Counted from the first letter of the stretch, positions 1 through 8,070 are shown. The stretch: 15,349 bases of DNA from an uncultured Clostridium sp. (GCA_958349075.1 CATWBR010000045.1:1-15349), one strand, 5' to 3'. The notes: a model not told the origin generated them from the sequence alone. Numbers and translations are program-made.

Positions 1-92
1 TAGTTATATTGCACAAAAATTAATTCTGTTTTTTGTCGATTAAAACCGTATACAAGAAAAAATAAACGTGATAATATTCTATTATACAGAAA

Positions 93-136
93 TGAATTGC
101 GTAAAATAGAAATTTGTAAAGTGAAATCGCAAATCA
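93..136. promoter_or_regulatory. Possible operator upstream of the first CoA-transferase
   Basis: An imperfect inverted repeat has arms TGAATTGCG (93-101) and CGCAAATCA (128-136), with one mismatch in nine and 26 bp between them. It lies in the AT-rich 181-bp stretch before the first gene. I found no convincing -35/-10 pair anywhere in 1-181, so the promoter may depend on an activator or have poor consensus. The repeat could bind the IclR protein encoded at 10140, but that is inference only, and in AT-rich DNA such a repeat can arise by chance. Confidence 0.25.
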
Positions 137-181
137 TGAAACTAAATAAAAAAATGAGGGAAATGGAAAGGAGTGAGTTGA

Positions 182-1390
182 ATGGCGGTAGGACCGCTTA
201 GCGGAGTAAAGGTGATGGAGTATTGTAATTTTATTTCAGGACCTTTTTGTACAAAACTGCTTGCCGATCTTGGAGCCGAGGTTATCAAGGTCGAAAGACC
301 GGAAGGCGACGATGCAAGGAGAAGAGGGCCGTATTTAAATGACAATCCCGACCCGGAACTTTCGGGACTTTATCTCTACCACAATACAAACAAATTGGGG
401 GTAACCCTGAATTTGGAGTCTCCGGAGGGACGCGGCATATTTAAAAAACTGGCGGCCGGGGCGGACATTCTGGTCGAAGACACAAAGCCGGGAGAGATGG
501 AGAGGCTTGGATTGAATTATGAGTGCCTGAAAGAGTTGAATCCTTCCCTGATCATGGTATCCATTACTCCGTTTGGACAGTATGGCCCATACCGTGATTA
601 CAAGGCATATTATCTGAATACATATCATGCCAGCGGAGCCGGGTATGTACTTCCGGCCGCTTCACCGAACGCGGACAGGGAGCCAATCAAGGGCGGTGGT
701 TACGTCGGGGAAAGCGACGTCGGAGTTTATACGGCGGTCAGCATCATGGGTGCCCTTTTCTGGAGAAATGCGGGTGGAACAGGGCAGTACATCGATATTT
801 CCAAACAGGAAGGCATGATGGCTTTGGAGAAGATGAACATTGTCCGCTATTACATGATGGGCAAGAGCCCCTCACGCGTCGGCGTAAACCGCGTGCGGGA
901 TACGCTGCTCCAGTGCAGGGACGGCGGTTACATCATCGTGGTACTCTATCCGGAAAAGCAGTGGAGAGGCATTGTGGAGGCCCTGGGCAATCCGGAATGG
1001 GCTCAGAAAGAACCGTTTATCGACCAGAAGGACAGAGATGCCCACTTTGAGGAGCTTAAGGTTTACCTGAGGGAAGAGGCTAAAAAGTACGATACCGAGG
1101 AACTGTTCTTCAAAATACAGGCCCAGGGCACGGCATGCGCGCCTATCTGTTCCGCGGAGCAGGTATACAATTCGCCTCAGACAAAGGCACGTGAATTCTT
1201 CGAGGAGATCGAACATCCGGCAGCAGGAAAACTGGAATATCCGGGCATGCCTTATAAATTTTCCGACATCATGGTCAGCGGCAATCACGGGGCTCCGCTT
1301 CTGGGACAGCACAACGAAGAAATCTACTGCAGCCGCCTTGGCTATACAAAGGGTGACCTGGTGAAGCTTAAAGAAGCCGGCGTCATTTAA
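182..1390 (+). CDS. Family III CoA-transferase (CaiB/BaiF), copy 1
   Basis: This is a 402-residue cytoplasmic family III CoA-transferase. Enzymes of this family move CoA between a thioester donor and a carboxylic acid through an aspartyl-CoA anhydride intermediate. The N-terminus has the family pattern LSGVKVMEYCNFISGPF followed by LADLGAEVIKVE. The expected nucleophilic Asp is best placed at D179 in GESDVGVYTA, followed by GGTGQYIDIS (198-207). The length is normal for the family. The start is supported by GGAAAGGAG at 165-173, eight bases before ATG. It is first in a run with two other CoA-transferases, a hydratase and a permease, and it is clearly less similar to those two than they are to each other. 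It may therefore act on a different acid or step. The substrate cannot be read from the sequence; carnitine or bile-acid roles are not supported by the neighbours. Confidence 0.93.
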   Translation: MAVGPLSGVKVMEYCNFISGPFCTKLLADLGAEVIKVERPEGDDARRRGPYLNDNPDPELSGLYLYHNTNKLGVTLNLESPEGRGIFKKLAAGADILVEDTKPGEMERLGLNYECLKELNPSLIMVSITPFGQYGPYRDYKAYYLNTYHASGAGYVLPAASPNADREPIKGGGYVGESDVGVYTAVSIMGALFWRNAGGTGQYIDISKQEGMMALEKMNIVRYYMMGKSPSRVGVNRVRDTLLQCRDGGYIIVVLYPEKQWRGIVEALGNPEWAQKEPFIDQKDRDAHFEELKVYLREEAKKYDTEELFFKIQAQGTACAPICSAEQVYNSPQTKAREFFEEIEHPAAGKLEYPGMPYKFSDIMVSGNHGAPLLGQHNEEIYCSRLGYTKGDLVKLKEAGVI

Positions 1391-1408
1391 AGGGAGGAGG
1401 ACCAAGAG

Positions 1409-2623
1409 ATGTTTAAAGATGCTTTAAAAGGAATAAGAATTGCTGATTTCAGTTGGGTCTGGGCAGGTCCATATGCGACTTCGCTCCTCTCTTATATGGG
1501 CGCTGAAGTAATCAAAATCGAGAGCCGCGGCCGTGTGGATCAGACACGTAAGGGTTCCATCATGAACGGCGACAGCTTTAACGGATACGATTCCTCCCCG
1601 ACCTTTAACAATGCGAATCTGAATAAACAGGGCGTATCTATTGATATTACAAAGCCGGAAGGCGCTGAACTGGCAAGACGGCTCGTTGCAAAGTGCGACA
1701 TTGTCGTCGCCAATATGCGGCCGGGAAAGATGGATAAACTGGGACTGGGCTACCATGATTTGGTAAAGGTGAAACCCGATGTCATCATGCTGGAATCCTC
1801 GGGATTCGGATGTACCGGTCCATACCGCGGGTATGCCGGATTTGCACCGATTTTTGCATCCTTTGGAGGTCTTGCCTATCTGACCGGATATGAGGACGGT
1901 GCGCCGAATGTTATGAGCGGCGTTCAGGATATGAGAGCCGGGACCATGGCTGCATTTATCCTTATTACTGCGCTGATTAACAGACAGAAGACAGGGAAAG
2001 GCCAGTATATCGATCTCTCATCATCGGAATGTCTGAGTGCCCTCGTAGGTCCGGAGCTGATGGAATATACGATGAATAAGAGATCGCCGTTCCGCTGCGG
2101 CAACCAGGATGCCGTTATGGCTCCCCACAACTGTTACCGCTGCAAAGGTGAAGACAAGTGGATCAGTATTGCGGTGGCTACGGATGAGGAGTGGGATGCC
2201 CTCCGTCTGGCTATGGGAGACCCGGACTGGGCGAGGGCGGAAGAATATGCAGGCGTGTACAGCCGCTGGCAGCACAGAAAAGAGCTGGATGCCCATATGA
2301 CGGAGTGGACGGTCAATTATACCCACTATGAACTGATGGAACGTCTTCAGGGTGTGGGAGTTGCAGCAATGCCGTCTTTTGATGCGGAAGAGATTCTGAA
2401 GGATCCCCATACAAAGGCGAGGAACCTGTTCACAGAGGTGGATCATCCGGCTCTTGGAAAACAGGTGGTCATGAATCCGGCATGGAAGCTCTCTAAAACG
2501 CCTGCCAGAATCCGAAAACCGGGTCCGCTTTTAGGCGAAGACAATTACGATGTGTTTGAAAACCTGCTGGGAATGCAGGAGGAGGACATAAAGAAACTGG
2601 AAGAAGAGCAGATTATCTGGTAG
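1409..2623 (+). CDS. Family III CoA-transferase (CaiB/BaiF), copy 2
   Basis: This 404-residue family III CoA-transferase begins 18 bases after the previous gene, with GGAGGAGG at 1393-1400 eight bases before ATG, so the two are surely cotranscribed. It shows the family landmarks LKGIRIADFSWVWAGPY, GAEVIKIES and RPGKMDKLGL (104-113). SGVQDMRAGTMAAF (170-183) carries the probable nucleophile D174. A second recognisable block is APHNCYRCKG (238-247), followed by the KWISIAV strand. The protein is about 77% identical without gaps to the next gene product by hand count. The reaction is CoA transfer to or from a carboxylate. The pair could be two isoenzymes or two subunits of one enzyme, as in benzylsuccinate CoA-transferase BbsEF. 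The substrate is not known. Confidence 0.93.
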   Translation: MFKDALKGIRIADFSWVWAGPYATSLLSYMGAEVIKIESRGRVDQTRKGSIMNGDSFNGYDSSPTFNNANLNKQGVSIDITKPEGAELARRLVAKCDIVVANMRPGKMDKLGLGYHDLVKVKPDVIMLESSGFGCTGPYRGYAGFAPIFASFGGLAYLTGYEDGAPNVMSGVQDMRAGTMAAFILITALINRQKTGKGQYIDLSSSECLSALVGPELMEYTMNKRSPFRCGNQDAVMAPHNCYRCKGEDKWISIAVATDEEWDALRLAMGDPDWARAEEYAGVYSRWQHRKELDAHMTEWTVNYTHYELMERLQGVGVAAMPSFDAEEILKDPHTKARNLFTEVDHPALGKQVVMNPAWKLSKTPARIRKPGPLLGEDNYDVFENLLGMQEEDIKKLEEEQIIW

Positions 2624-2677
2624 GACCCGGATATAACAAAATATCAATGGCGGCAGCCGGAGATGGGGAGATGAAAG

Positions 2678-3892
2678 ATGTTTAAAGATGCTTTAAAAGG
2701 AATAAGAGTCGCTGATTTCAGTTGGGTTTGGGCGGGACCCTATGCGGCGTCCCTTCTCTCTTATCTGGGAGCGGAGGTAATCAAGATAGAAAGCCGCGGG
2801 CGTATCGACCAGACACGGAAAGGAACGGTCATGGATGCCGACGATTTTAGCGGTCTTGACAATTCTCCCACCTTTAACAATGCAAACCTGAATAAAAAGG
2901 GAGTTTCCCTGGATCTCACAAAACCGGAAGGAGCCGAACTTGCAAAGAGAATCGTGGAACAATGCGATATTGTCGTTGCCAATATGCGCCCCGGAAAAAT
3001 GGACAAGCTTGGGCTTGGCTACCGGGATCTGGCGGCGGTCAAACCGGATATCATCATGATAGAATCCTCCGGCTTTGGTTCCACCGGGCCATACCGTGGG
3101 TATGCCGGATTTGCTCCGATTTTCGCATCCTTTGGAGGACTTGCCTATTTGACCGGATACGAGGATGGTGCGCCGAACGTTATGAGCGGTGTCCAGGATA
3201 TGAGGGTGGGGACCATGGCTGCGTTTATTTTAATCACGGCCCTGGTTCACAGGCAGAATACGGGAAAGGGGCAGTATATTGATTTATCCTCGTCCGAGTG
3301 CATGAGTTCCCTTATCGGTCCGGAACTGATGGATTACACGATGAATGGGCGCTCACCGTACCGCCGGGGCAACCGGGACGACATTATGGCTCCCCATAAC
3401 TGCTACCGATGTAAAGGCAAGGATAAATGGATCAGCATTGCGGTGGCCAACGATAAAGAGTGGCAGTCCCTGCTGGGCGTGATGGGAGAACCGGAGTGGG
3501 CGAAGAACCGTGATTATGACAGCGTATACGGCCGGTATGAGCACAGGCAGGAGTTGGACCGCCATATGGCGGAATGGACTGCGGGCTATACACATTATGA
3601 ACTGATGGAGCTTCTTCAGGCAGCCGGAGTGGCGGCAATGCCGTCCTTCAATGCGGAGGAAATCCTCGCAGATCCTCATACAAAAGCCAGGAATATGTTT
3701 ACGGAGGTAGACCATCCCACACTTGGCAGGCAGGTTGTCATGAACGCGGTGTGGAAATTTTCCGAGACGCCGGCAAGGATTTATAAAGCAGGTCCGTCAA
3801 TGGGAGAGAGCAACGATGAAATTTTCGGCGGCCTTCTGGGAATTCCGGAGGAAGAGAGACAGAGGCTTGAAGAAGAAAAAATCATCTGGTAA
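2678..3892 (+). CDS. Family III CoA-transferase (CaiB/BaiF), copy 3, tandem paralogue of copy 2
   Basis: This 404-residue family III CoA-transferase has the same length as its upstream neighbour and aligns with it without gaps. By hand count about 312 of 404 residues match. Similarity is highest over residues 101-200 (about 90%) and lowest over 201-300 (about 68%). The probable nucleophile D174 is kept in SGVQDMRVGTM. The first 30 bases of the two genes are identical, and only two of the first 50 differ. GGGGAG at 2665-2670 lies seven bases before the chosen ATG; the ATG at 2671 is in another frame. The two copies arose by tandem duplication. Divergence is concentrated in the second half, which in this family helps shape the acid-binding site, and this suggests specialisation rather than simple redundancy. 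The substrate is unknown. Confidence 0.93.
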   Translation: MFKDALKGIRVADFSWVWAGPYAASLLSYLGAEVIKIESRGRIDQTRKGTVMDADDFSGLDNSPTFNNANLNKKGVSLDLTKPEGAELAKRIVEQCDIVVANMRPGKMDKLGLGYRDLAAVKPDIIMIESSGFGSTGPYRGYAGFAPIFASFGGLAYLTGYEDGAPNVMSGVQDMRVGTMAAFILITALVHRQNTGKGQYIDLSSSECMSSLIGPELMDYTMNGRSPYRRGNRDDIMAPHNCYRCKGKDKWISIAVANDKEWQSLLGVMGEPEWAKNRDYDSVYGRYEHRQELDRHMAEWTAGYTHYELMELLQAAGVAAMPSFNAEEILADPHTKARNMFTEVDHPTLGRQVVMNAVWKFSETPARIYKAGPSMGESNDEIFGGLLGIPEEERQRLEEEKIIW

Positions 3893-3950
3893 AAGGTAAA
3901 AAGTTAAAATAATACCGCAAAACAGCGGGGGATTTCTGAAAGGAGAAAAA

Positions 3951-5189
3951 ATGGCAAAATTTGATGCTGCGTATGATTGGGATCATTTGAGTGATGAAGA
4001 GTGGAACAAGACGCTGGACGAACACATTGCAAAGTTTAATGAGGGAAGGGGAGAGGTTATGCTTCCGCCTCCGTCCTATGCCATCATGGACGATGAGTAC
4101 GTAAGGGGAATCAATTATAAGGTGATTACCGAGGATTTAATCAGGCATTATGCGGACGCTATCGGCGATCCAAGCCCGTTCTGGCGGGATCCGTCCTATA
4201 TTGCAGGCACGCGCTGGGGAGGTTTTATCGCTCCTCCGACATTTGAGACATGCATCGCTTTTGGTTCCTCCTTCGGCGGCCGCCTGAGGGTGCCCGGGAT
4301 TTCGCGTCTGGCCGGAGGCAGTAAGCATGAATACTTTAAGCCAATTCGTCCGGGAGACAGCTTCTCAATTTATGACAAATATGCCGGTTTTGTAGAAAAA
4401 CAGGTGACAGATAAACCGTACCGTATGTTCATTGAGAGCGTTCCGCGTTATTATATTAATCAGAGGGATGAGGTTGTGGCAATCGAGACACACCGCAACA
4501 TCTACATGGCTACGCCTCCGGGAAAACGCGGTAAAAAAGTAAAAGAAGCGAAGATGTACCAGGACAAGCAGAGACATTTTTACAGTGATGAGGAGCTGGA
4601 GATGATCCATCAGGCATACGACGATCAGCTCGCCGGCAAGAACCGCCGCGGCGCCAATATCCGCTACTGGGAGGATGTGGTGGAAGGGGAAGAAATCCCG
4701 ACCGTTATCAAGGGGCCGATGGACGTGGCCGATGCCTGCGCCCGCACCATGGTAAGCTGCTATCCGTATGCCTACGCCATCAAATGGGCCGTTATGAGGG
4801 AACACCTCCAGCATCATCCGAAGGATCCTGAGACAAATGAGCATATTCTCCGCCGCGACTGGCATTATACGGATCATGCGGCGCATATTTTCGGATATCC
4901 GTATGCAAACTCGGCCGGAGCACAGAATGAGATGATGCTGGTTCACGGAATTACGGACTGGATGGGAGACGATGCTTTCGTCAAATCCATGGATTCACAG
5001 GACAGACGTATGGTATTCTTTGGGGACATGACATACGTAAAAGGGAAAGTTGCAAGAAAATTCATTGAAAACGGGGAACATCTTGTGGAGGTCAAGGTTT
5101 GGGGAGAAAATCAGGACGGAGTTGTACATACGAAATCCGATTTTATTGTAAAACTCGTTTCCAAAACGGAATATGACAGGGCTCTTTAA
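3951..5189 (+). CDS. Double-hotdog MaoC-like acyl-CoA hydratase/dehydratase
   Basis: This 412-residue protein has a FAS1-like MaoC N-terminal hotdog at about residues 45-190 and a second hotdog at about 235-405. Members of this family hydrate enoyl-CoAs or dehydrate 3-hydroxyacyl-CoAs in the cytoplasm. The first half contains GDPSPFWRDPSYIAG (72-86) and GGFIAPPTF (90-98), the usual hydratase-loop signature. The second half has HYTDHAAHIFGYPYANS (305-321), then HGITDWMGD (332-340) and FFGDMTYVKGKV, the usual closing strands. The two-domain architecture is that of mesaconyl-CoA hydratases and related long-form hydratases. AAAGGAG at 3939-3945 supports the start. Its place directly behind three CoA-transferases implies that it acts on the CoA ester they form. 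Which acid this is, and in which direction the reaction runs, cannot be decided here. Confidence 0.88.
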   Translation: MAKFDAAYDWDHLSDEEWNKTLDEHIAKFNEGRGEVMLPPPSYAIMDDEYVRGINYKVITEDLIRHYADAIGDPSPFWRDPSYIAGTRWGGFIAPPTFETCIAFGSSFGGRLRVPGISRLAGGSKHEYFKPIRPGDSFSIYDKYAGFVEKQVTDKPYRMFIESVPRYYINQRDEVVAIETHRNIYMATPPGKRGKKVKEAKMYQDKQRHFYSDEELEMIHQAYDDQLAGKNRRGANIRYWEDVVEGEEIPTVIKGPMDVADACARTMVSCYPYAYAIKWAVMREHLQHHPKDPETNEHILRRDWHYTDHAAHIFGYPYANSAGAQNEMMLVHGITDWMGDDAFVKSMDSQDRRMVFFGDMTYVKGKVARKFIENGEHLVEVKVWGENQDGVVHTKSDFIVKLVSKTEYDRAL

Positions 5190-5231
5190 TTACTTAATCA
5201 TTTAACCTGAAAGAACAGGGGGAGATTACAA

Positions 5232-6590
5232 ATGAGCAATACGATAGTATTATGGGCGTGTTTAATCGCAATTATTTTAGTCATCGTTGCCTACAACATG
5301 TGGAGGGTTAACATGGGTATCGCAGCAATGGCGTTTGCATTCATCATCGGCTGTGTGCTCCAGGGGGAGAAGGCAGCGACAATTTACAAATACTGGCCGG
5401 ATAACCTGGTGTTCTTTCTGCTGGCCTGCAGCCTTTTCTTCGAATTCGCCTCGGAGAACGGAGCGCTGCTTGTATTTGGCAAAAAGCTTCTGTACCGTTT
5501 CAGGAATAATCTGAAACTGATTCCGTGGGTTATGTTTGTCATTACCGCAATTCTGGCATTCCTGGGAGCGGGTACGGCGTCTCAGGTACTGATTGCTCCG
5601 ATCAGCTATGCAATCGGTCTTCAGATTGGAATGGATCCTCTGATGACGGTCTGCGCAGTCAGCCTTGGTTATACGGTCGGAACTTATAATCCCTGGACCG
5701 GCATGGGCGTACAGATGATTGGCTTCGTTGAGAACAACGGGGTGGCAACCGAGATCGCGGTCAGGACTGCAACGGCAAACTACTGTACCACACTGGTAAA
5801 ACAGTGCGTGACCATGGCCGTATGTTATTTCTTCTTTAACTGGCTCGCGGCAAGAAAGAAAAAGGCAGCGGGAGAAATACAGTCTTTCAGTGCGAAGGAG
5901 ATCGAAATCGAGAAACCGGAAGACTTCAACCCGATTCAGAAAAAGACGTTTGTCCTTATCATTCTGTCTTTCCTGCTCCTTGTAATACCGAACATGCTGA
6001 ATACATGGTTTAAATTCGAGAGCCCGATGATACAAAATCTGATTCTCGTCTGCCAGCCTCACTCGATTTTCTTAATCTTTGCCATGATTGCCAGCGTTAT
6101 GAAACTGGCGGATACAAAAGAGGTTATCAAGAGGCTGCCGATGAATACAATCCTTCTGGTGGCTGGCGTCTGCTTCCTGATGGAGATTGCTAAAGCGGCT
6201 GGTATGGTGGAAGTGATTGAAGGGCTCTTCGGCAGCAGTGTTCCAAAGTTCCTGGTCGGCCCGTTCCTCTGCCTGATTGCAGGTATCCTGAGTATTTTTT
6301 CCAGTACGTGGAGCGTGGTTCTGCCGCTTATGTACCCGCTTGTGCCTCCTCTGGCAGCGGCAACCGGACTGAATCCGGTGGGGCTTTATTCTGCAATTCT
6401 GTTTGGTTCCAATGCCACAGGATTCTCACCGTTCTCGACGGCCGGTTCCATGCTTGTCGGCCTGGCGCCGGACGAACTGAGGGAGGCAATGATTCCACGG
6501 ATGATCGTTTTGGCAGTTGCCATGCTGATTCTCACAATGGTCCTCGGACTGTTCGGCATGTACGATATTTTCAACTTTATGGCCAGCTAA
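5232..6590 (+). CDS. MatC/DASS-like carboxylate permease
   Basis: This 452-residue membrane protein has about 12 hydrophobic spans (for example 4-20, 24-42, 57-73, 98-112, 115-132, 190-206, 238-254, 268-288, 303-320, 338-356 and 423-443). A charged loop at 207-236 splits it into two halves. The second half has GSNATGFSPFSTAGSM (392-407) and the first half has VGTYNPWTGMGVQMIG (149-164). Such small-residue loops resemble the paired re-entrant substrate motifs of the ion-transporter superfamily, especially the MatC dicarboxylate carriers. The likely role is cation-coupled uptake of a di- or monocarboxylate across the cytoplasmic membrane. It follows the hydratase by 42 bases with no terminator, and GGGGGAG (5218-5224) lies ahead of the ATG. 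It probably imports the acid that the preceding enzymes activate. The substrate is not determined. Confidence 0.85.
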   Translation: MSNTIVLWACLIAIILVIVAYNMWRVNMGIAAMAFAFIIGCVLQGEKAATIYKYWPDNLVFFLLACSLFFEFASENGALLVFGKKLLYRFRNNLKLIPWVMFVITAILAFLGAGTASQVLIAPISYAIGLQIGMDPLMTVCAVSLGYTVGTYNPWTGMGVQMIGFVENNGVATEIAVRTATANYCTTLVKQCVTMAVCYFFFNWLAARKKKAAGEIQSFSAKEIEIEKPEDFNPIQKKTFVLIILSFLLLVIPNMLNTWFKFESPMIQNLILVCQPHSIFLIFAMIASVMKLADTKEVIKRLPMNTILLVAGVCFLMEIAKAAGMVEVIEGLFGSSVPKFLVGPFLCLIAGILSIFSSTWSVVLPLMYPLVPPLAAATGLNPVGLYSAILFGSNATGFSPFSTAGSMLVGLAPDELREAMIPRMIVLAVAMLILTMVLGLFGMYDIFNFMAS

Positions 6591-6600
6591 AAGAGTATTA

Positions 6601-6636
6601 CCGGCTTAAACAGGAATAAGAAGTTCCGGCGTAAAC
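6601..6636 (+). repeat. Short direct repeat after the permease gene
   Basis: CCGGCTTAAAC (6601-6611) is repeated as CCGGCGTAAAC (6626-6636), with ten of eleven bases identical and starts 25 bp apart. It sits just past the permease stop codon and before the large hairpin. No known function; it may be chance. Confidence 0.3.
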
Positions 6637-6708
6637 AATAATATGGAAAAGGAAAATAAGAACGGAAACTTCAGGTACAGATTCATATGTGACAGAGAAC
6701 TTTTATAT

Positions 6709-6750
6709 CGGGTTCGGGGTTTGCGAAGCGGACTCCGGGCCCGTTGGTTT
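6709..6750 (+). terminator. Strong hairpin, terminator or attenuator of the CoA-transferase/permease operon
   Basis: Bases 6709-6724 pair with 6728-6743 over 16 uninterrupted positions around a GAA loop. Eleven pairs are Watson-Crick and five are G-U. All wobbles are valid only in + strand RNA (they would be A-C mismatches in the opposite transcript), which argues for an RNA hairpin rather than a DNA operator. The tail TTGGTTT is only moderately U-rich, so termination may be partial and allow some read-through into the lactonase gene. It lies 118 bases past the permease stop. Confidence 0.6.
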
Positions 6751-6765
6751 ATGATGAAATAATGT

Positions 6766-6839
6766 CGCTATAGCGGCCAGCCGCAGGCGGAGAATTCTGA
6801 GGCCGGGATCCCTTTTAAGGGGCTTCTGCCGCAATGCGG
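6766..6839. promoter_or_regulatory. Palindrome cluster in the leader of the lactonase gene
   Basis: Between the 6709-6743 hairpin and the lactonase start lie a perfect 10-bp palindrome CGCTATAGCG (6766-6775), GCGGC-CA-GCCGC (6773-6784), CCCTT-TT-AAGGG (6810-6821) and CCGC-AAT-GCGG (6829-6839). This 110-base stretch is richer in G and C than the AT-rich spacer before the first gene. I could not find a good promoter here; TTGGTT (6744) with TATAGC (6769) is a poor match at 19 bp. The palindromes could be operator sites or leader-RNA structure; neither is proven. Confidence 0.3.
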
Positions 6840-6859
6840 TCTGGTGGAAAAGGAGGACT

Positions 6860-8020
6860 ATGGATAAAACGGTTTTGTATATCGGCAACCGGAAACCGGG
6901 GGAGGGAAGCGGCATGACGGTCTGCTGTTTTGATGCGGATACCGGCGCTCTTAAAAACCCTGTAAATGAACTGGAGCAGATGAAGCTCTGTATCGGCTGC
7001 ATGCATATAGACAGAAAGCGAAATATTCTTTACTGTACAGATGAGGTACAGGACTATCCGGGACTGCCGGGCGGGGGCGGGGGCAGGCTGTTCGCTTTCG
7101 CAATCAGCCCTGGCGACGGCAGCTTAAAGCTCATTGGCAGCAGGCCGTCTTACGGTGCTAAACCGTCGTATCTTACAACGGATGAAGAGTCAAAATATCT
7201 GCTTGTGACGAATCACGGAGGGCGGACTACCGCCACGGCTACGGAAAAAGATGCCTTTGGGCAGTATCATCTGAAGGTTTCACGCGACGAGTCATCCGTG
7301 GCGCTTTTTCCTCTGAACGAAGACGGGAGTATTGGTGAACCGGTTCACATATTCCGTCTTGAAGGTTCGGGCCCCAAGTTCTTCCAGCACAGCGCCCATG
7401 CCCATTCCATCGTGAAGGCGCCCGGAAAGAATCTGTATGTGGTCTGCGATAAGGGCGGAGATCAGATTTACATGTTCCGGATTGACTACGGGAATGAGAA
7501 AGTGGTTGCCTGCGAGGGGACGCCTTACCTGCGGACGGCCGGATCCGCGCCCCGCTACGCCGCATTTCATCCTTCACGCCCTTATCTGTATGTCAATAAA
7601 GAGTCTGAGACAATTCTGTCGTCATTCCGTTACAGTGACCGGGGAAAACTGGAGTATATTGAAACAATTTCCACACTGCCGGAAGGATATGATGCTCCGC
7701 CACATGATGCCCTGTCACAGTCGGATATCTGCATCAGCGGAAACGGAAAATTTCTCTATGATATGCTGCGTATCGTGAATGTAATCAATGTATACAGAAT
7801 TGATGAAACGAGCGGTAAACTGACGCTGATTCAGACCCTGGACACAGCGGCCGGCGGCCGGGCGTTCGCCTTATCACAGGATGGCCGTTTTTTGGCGGCG
7901 GCATTTCACGACAGCCACAGAACCGATATTTATGCGGTTGGTGTGGATGGGAAGATAAAGGATGTTGTCTCCTCGGCTGTTTCTTCGTCACCGTCTGCAG
8001 TAAGGTTCTTCAGCTTATAA
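6860..8020 (+). CDS. Lactonase-family seven-bladed beta-propeller protein
   Basis: This 386-residue protein belongs to the lactonase family that includes 6-phosphogluconolactonase of the YbhE type and propeller-fold muconate-lactonising enzymes. It begins MDKTVLYIGNRKPGEGSGMT, with the outer strand typical of the family. It shows recurring blade units ending in LYV-type strands, QHSAHAHSI (177-185), PRYAAFHPSRPYLYVNKES (231-249), ISGNGKFLYDML (292-303) and the closing SPSAVRFF (378-385). No signal peptide is visible, so it is cytoplasmic. Several blocks deviate from the sugar-phosphate enzymes: Tyr replaces the usual His in the GPRH-like block, and DMLRI stands where SNRG is usual. A GGGGG run follows at 71-75. 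AAAAGGAGG (6848-6856) precedes ATG. Next to an isomerase and CoA-transferases it may hydrolyse a lactone of the same carboxylate pathway; a 6-phosphogluconolactonase role is possible but less likely. Confidence 0.8.
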   Translation: MDKTVLYIGNRKPGEGSGMTVCCFDADTGALKNPVNELEQMKLCIGCMHIDRKRNILYCTDEVQDYPGLPGGGGGRLFAFAISPGDGSLKLIGSRPSYGAKPSYLTTDEESKYLLVTNHGGRTTATATEKDAFGQYHLKVSRDESSVALFPLNEDGSIGEPVHIFRLEGSGPKFFQHSAHAHSIVKAPGKNLYVVCDKGGDQIYMFRIDYGNEKVVACEGTPYLRTAGSAPRYAAFHPSRPYLYVNKESETILSSFRYSDRGKLEYIETISTLPEGYDAPPHDALSQSDICISGNGKFLYDMLRIVNVINVYRIDETSGKLTLIQTLDTAAGGRAFALSQDGRFLAAAFHDSHRTDIYAVGVDGKIKDVVSSAVSSSPSAVRFFSL

Positions 8021-8070
8021 TAATTCATTTATCAAAAAATAAAAAATTGATTGTCAGGAGGTTTTAAATC

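Noticed and set aside
182..3892. Carnitine (caiB) or bile-acid (baiF) assignment for the CoA-transferases
   Set aside because: No carnitine or bile-acid genes accompany them, and the neighbours are a long-form hydratase, a carboxylate permease and a PrpF-like isomerase.
5277..6062. Open frame on the - strand, 261 codons, opposite the permease
   Set aside because: A polar, motif-free product that arises from the complement of hydrophobic codons.
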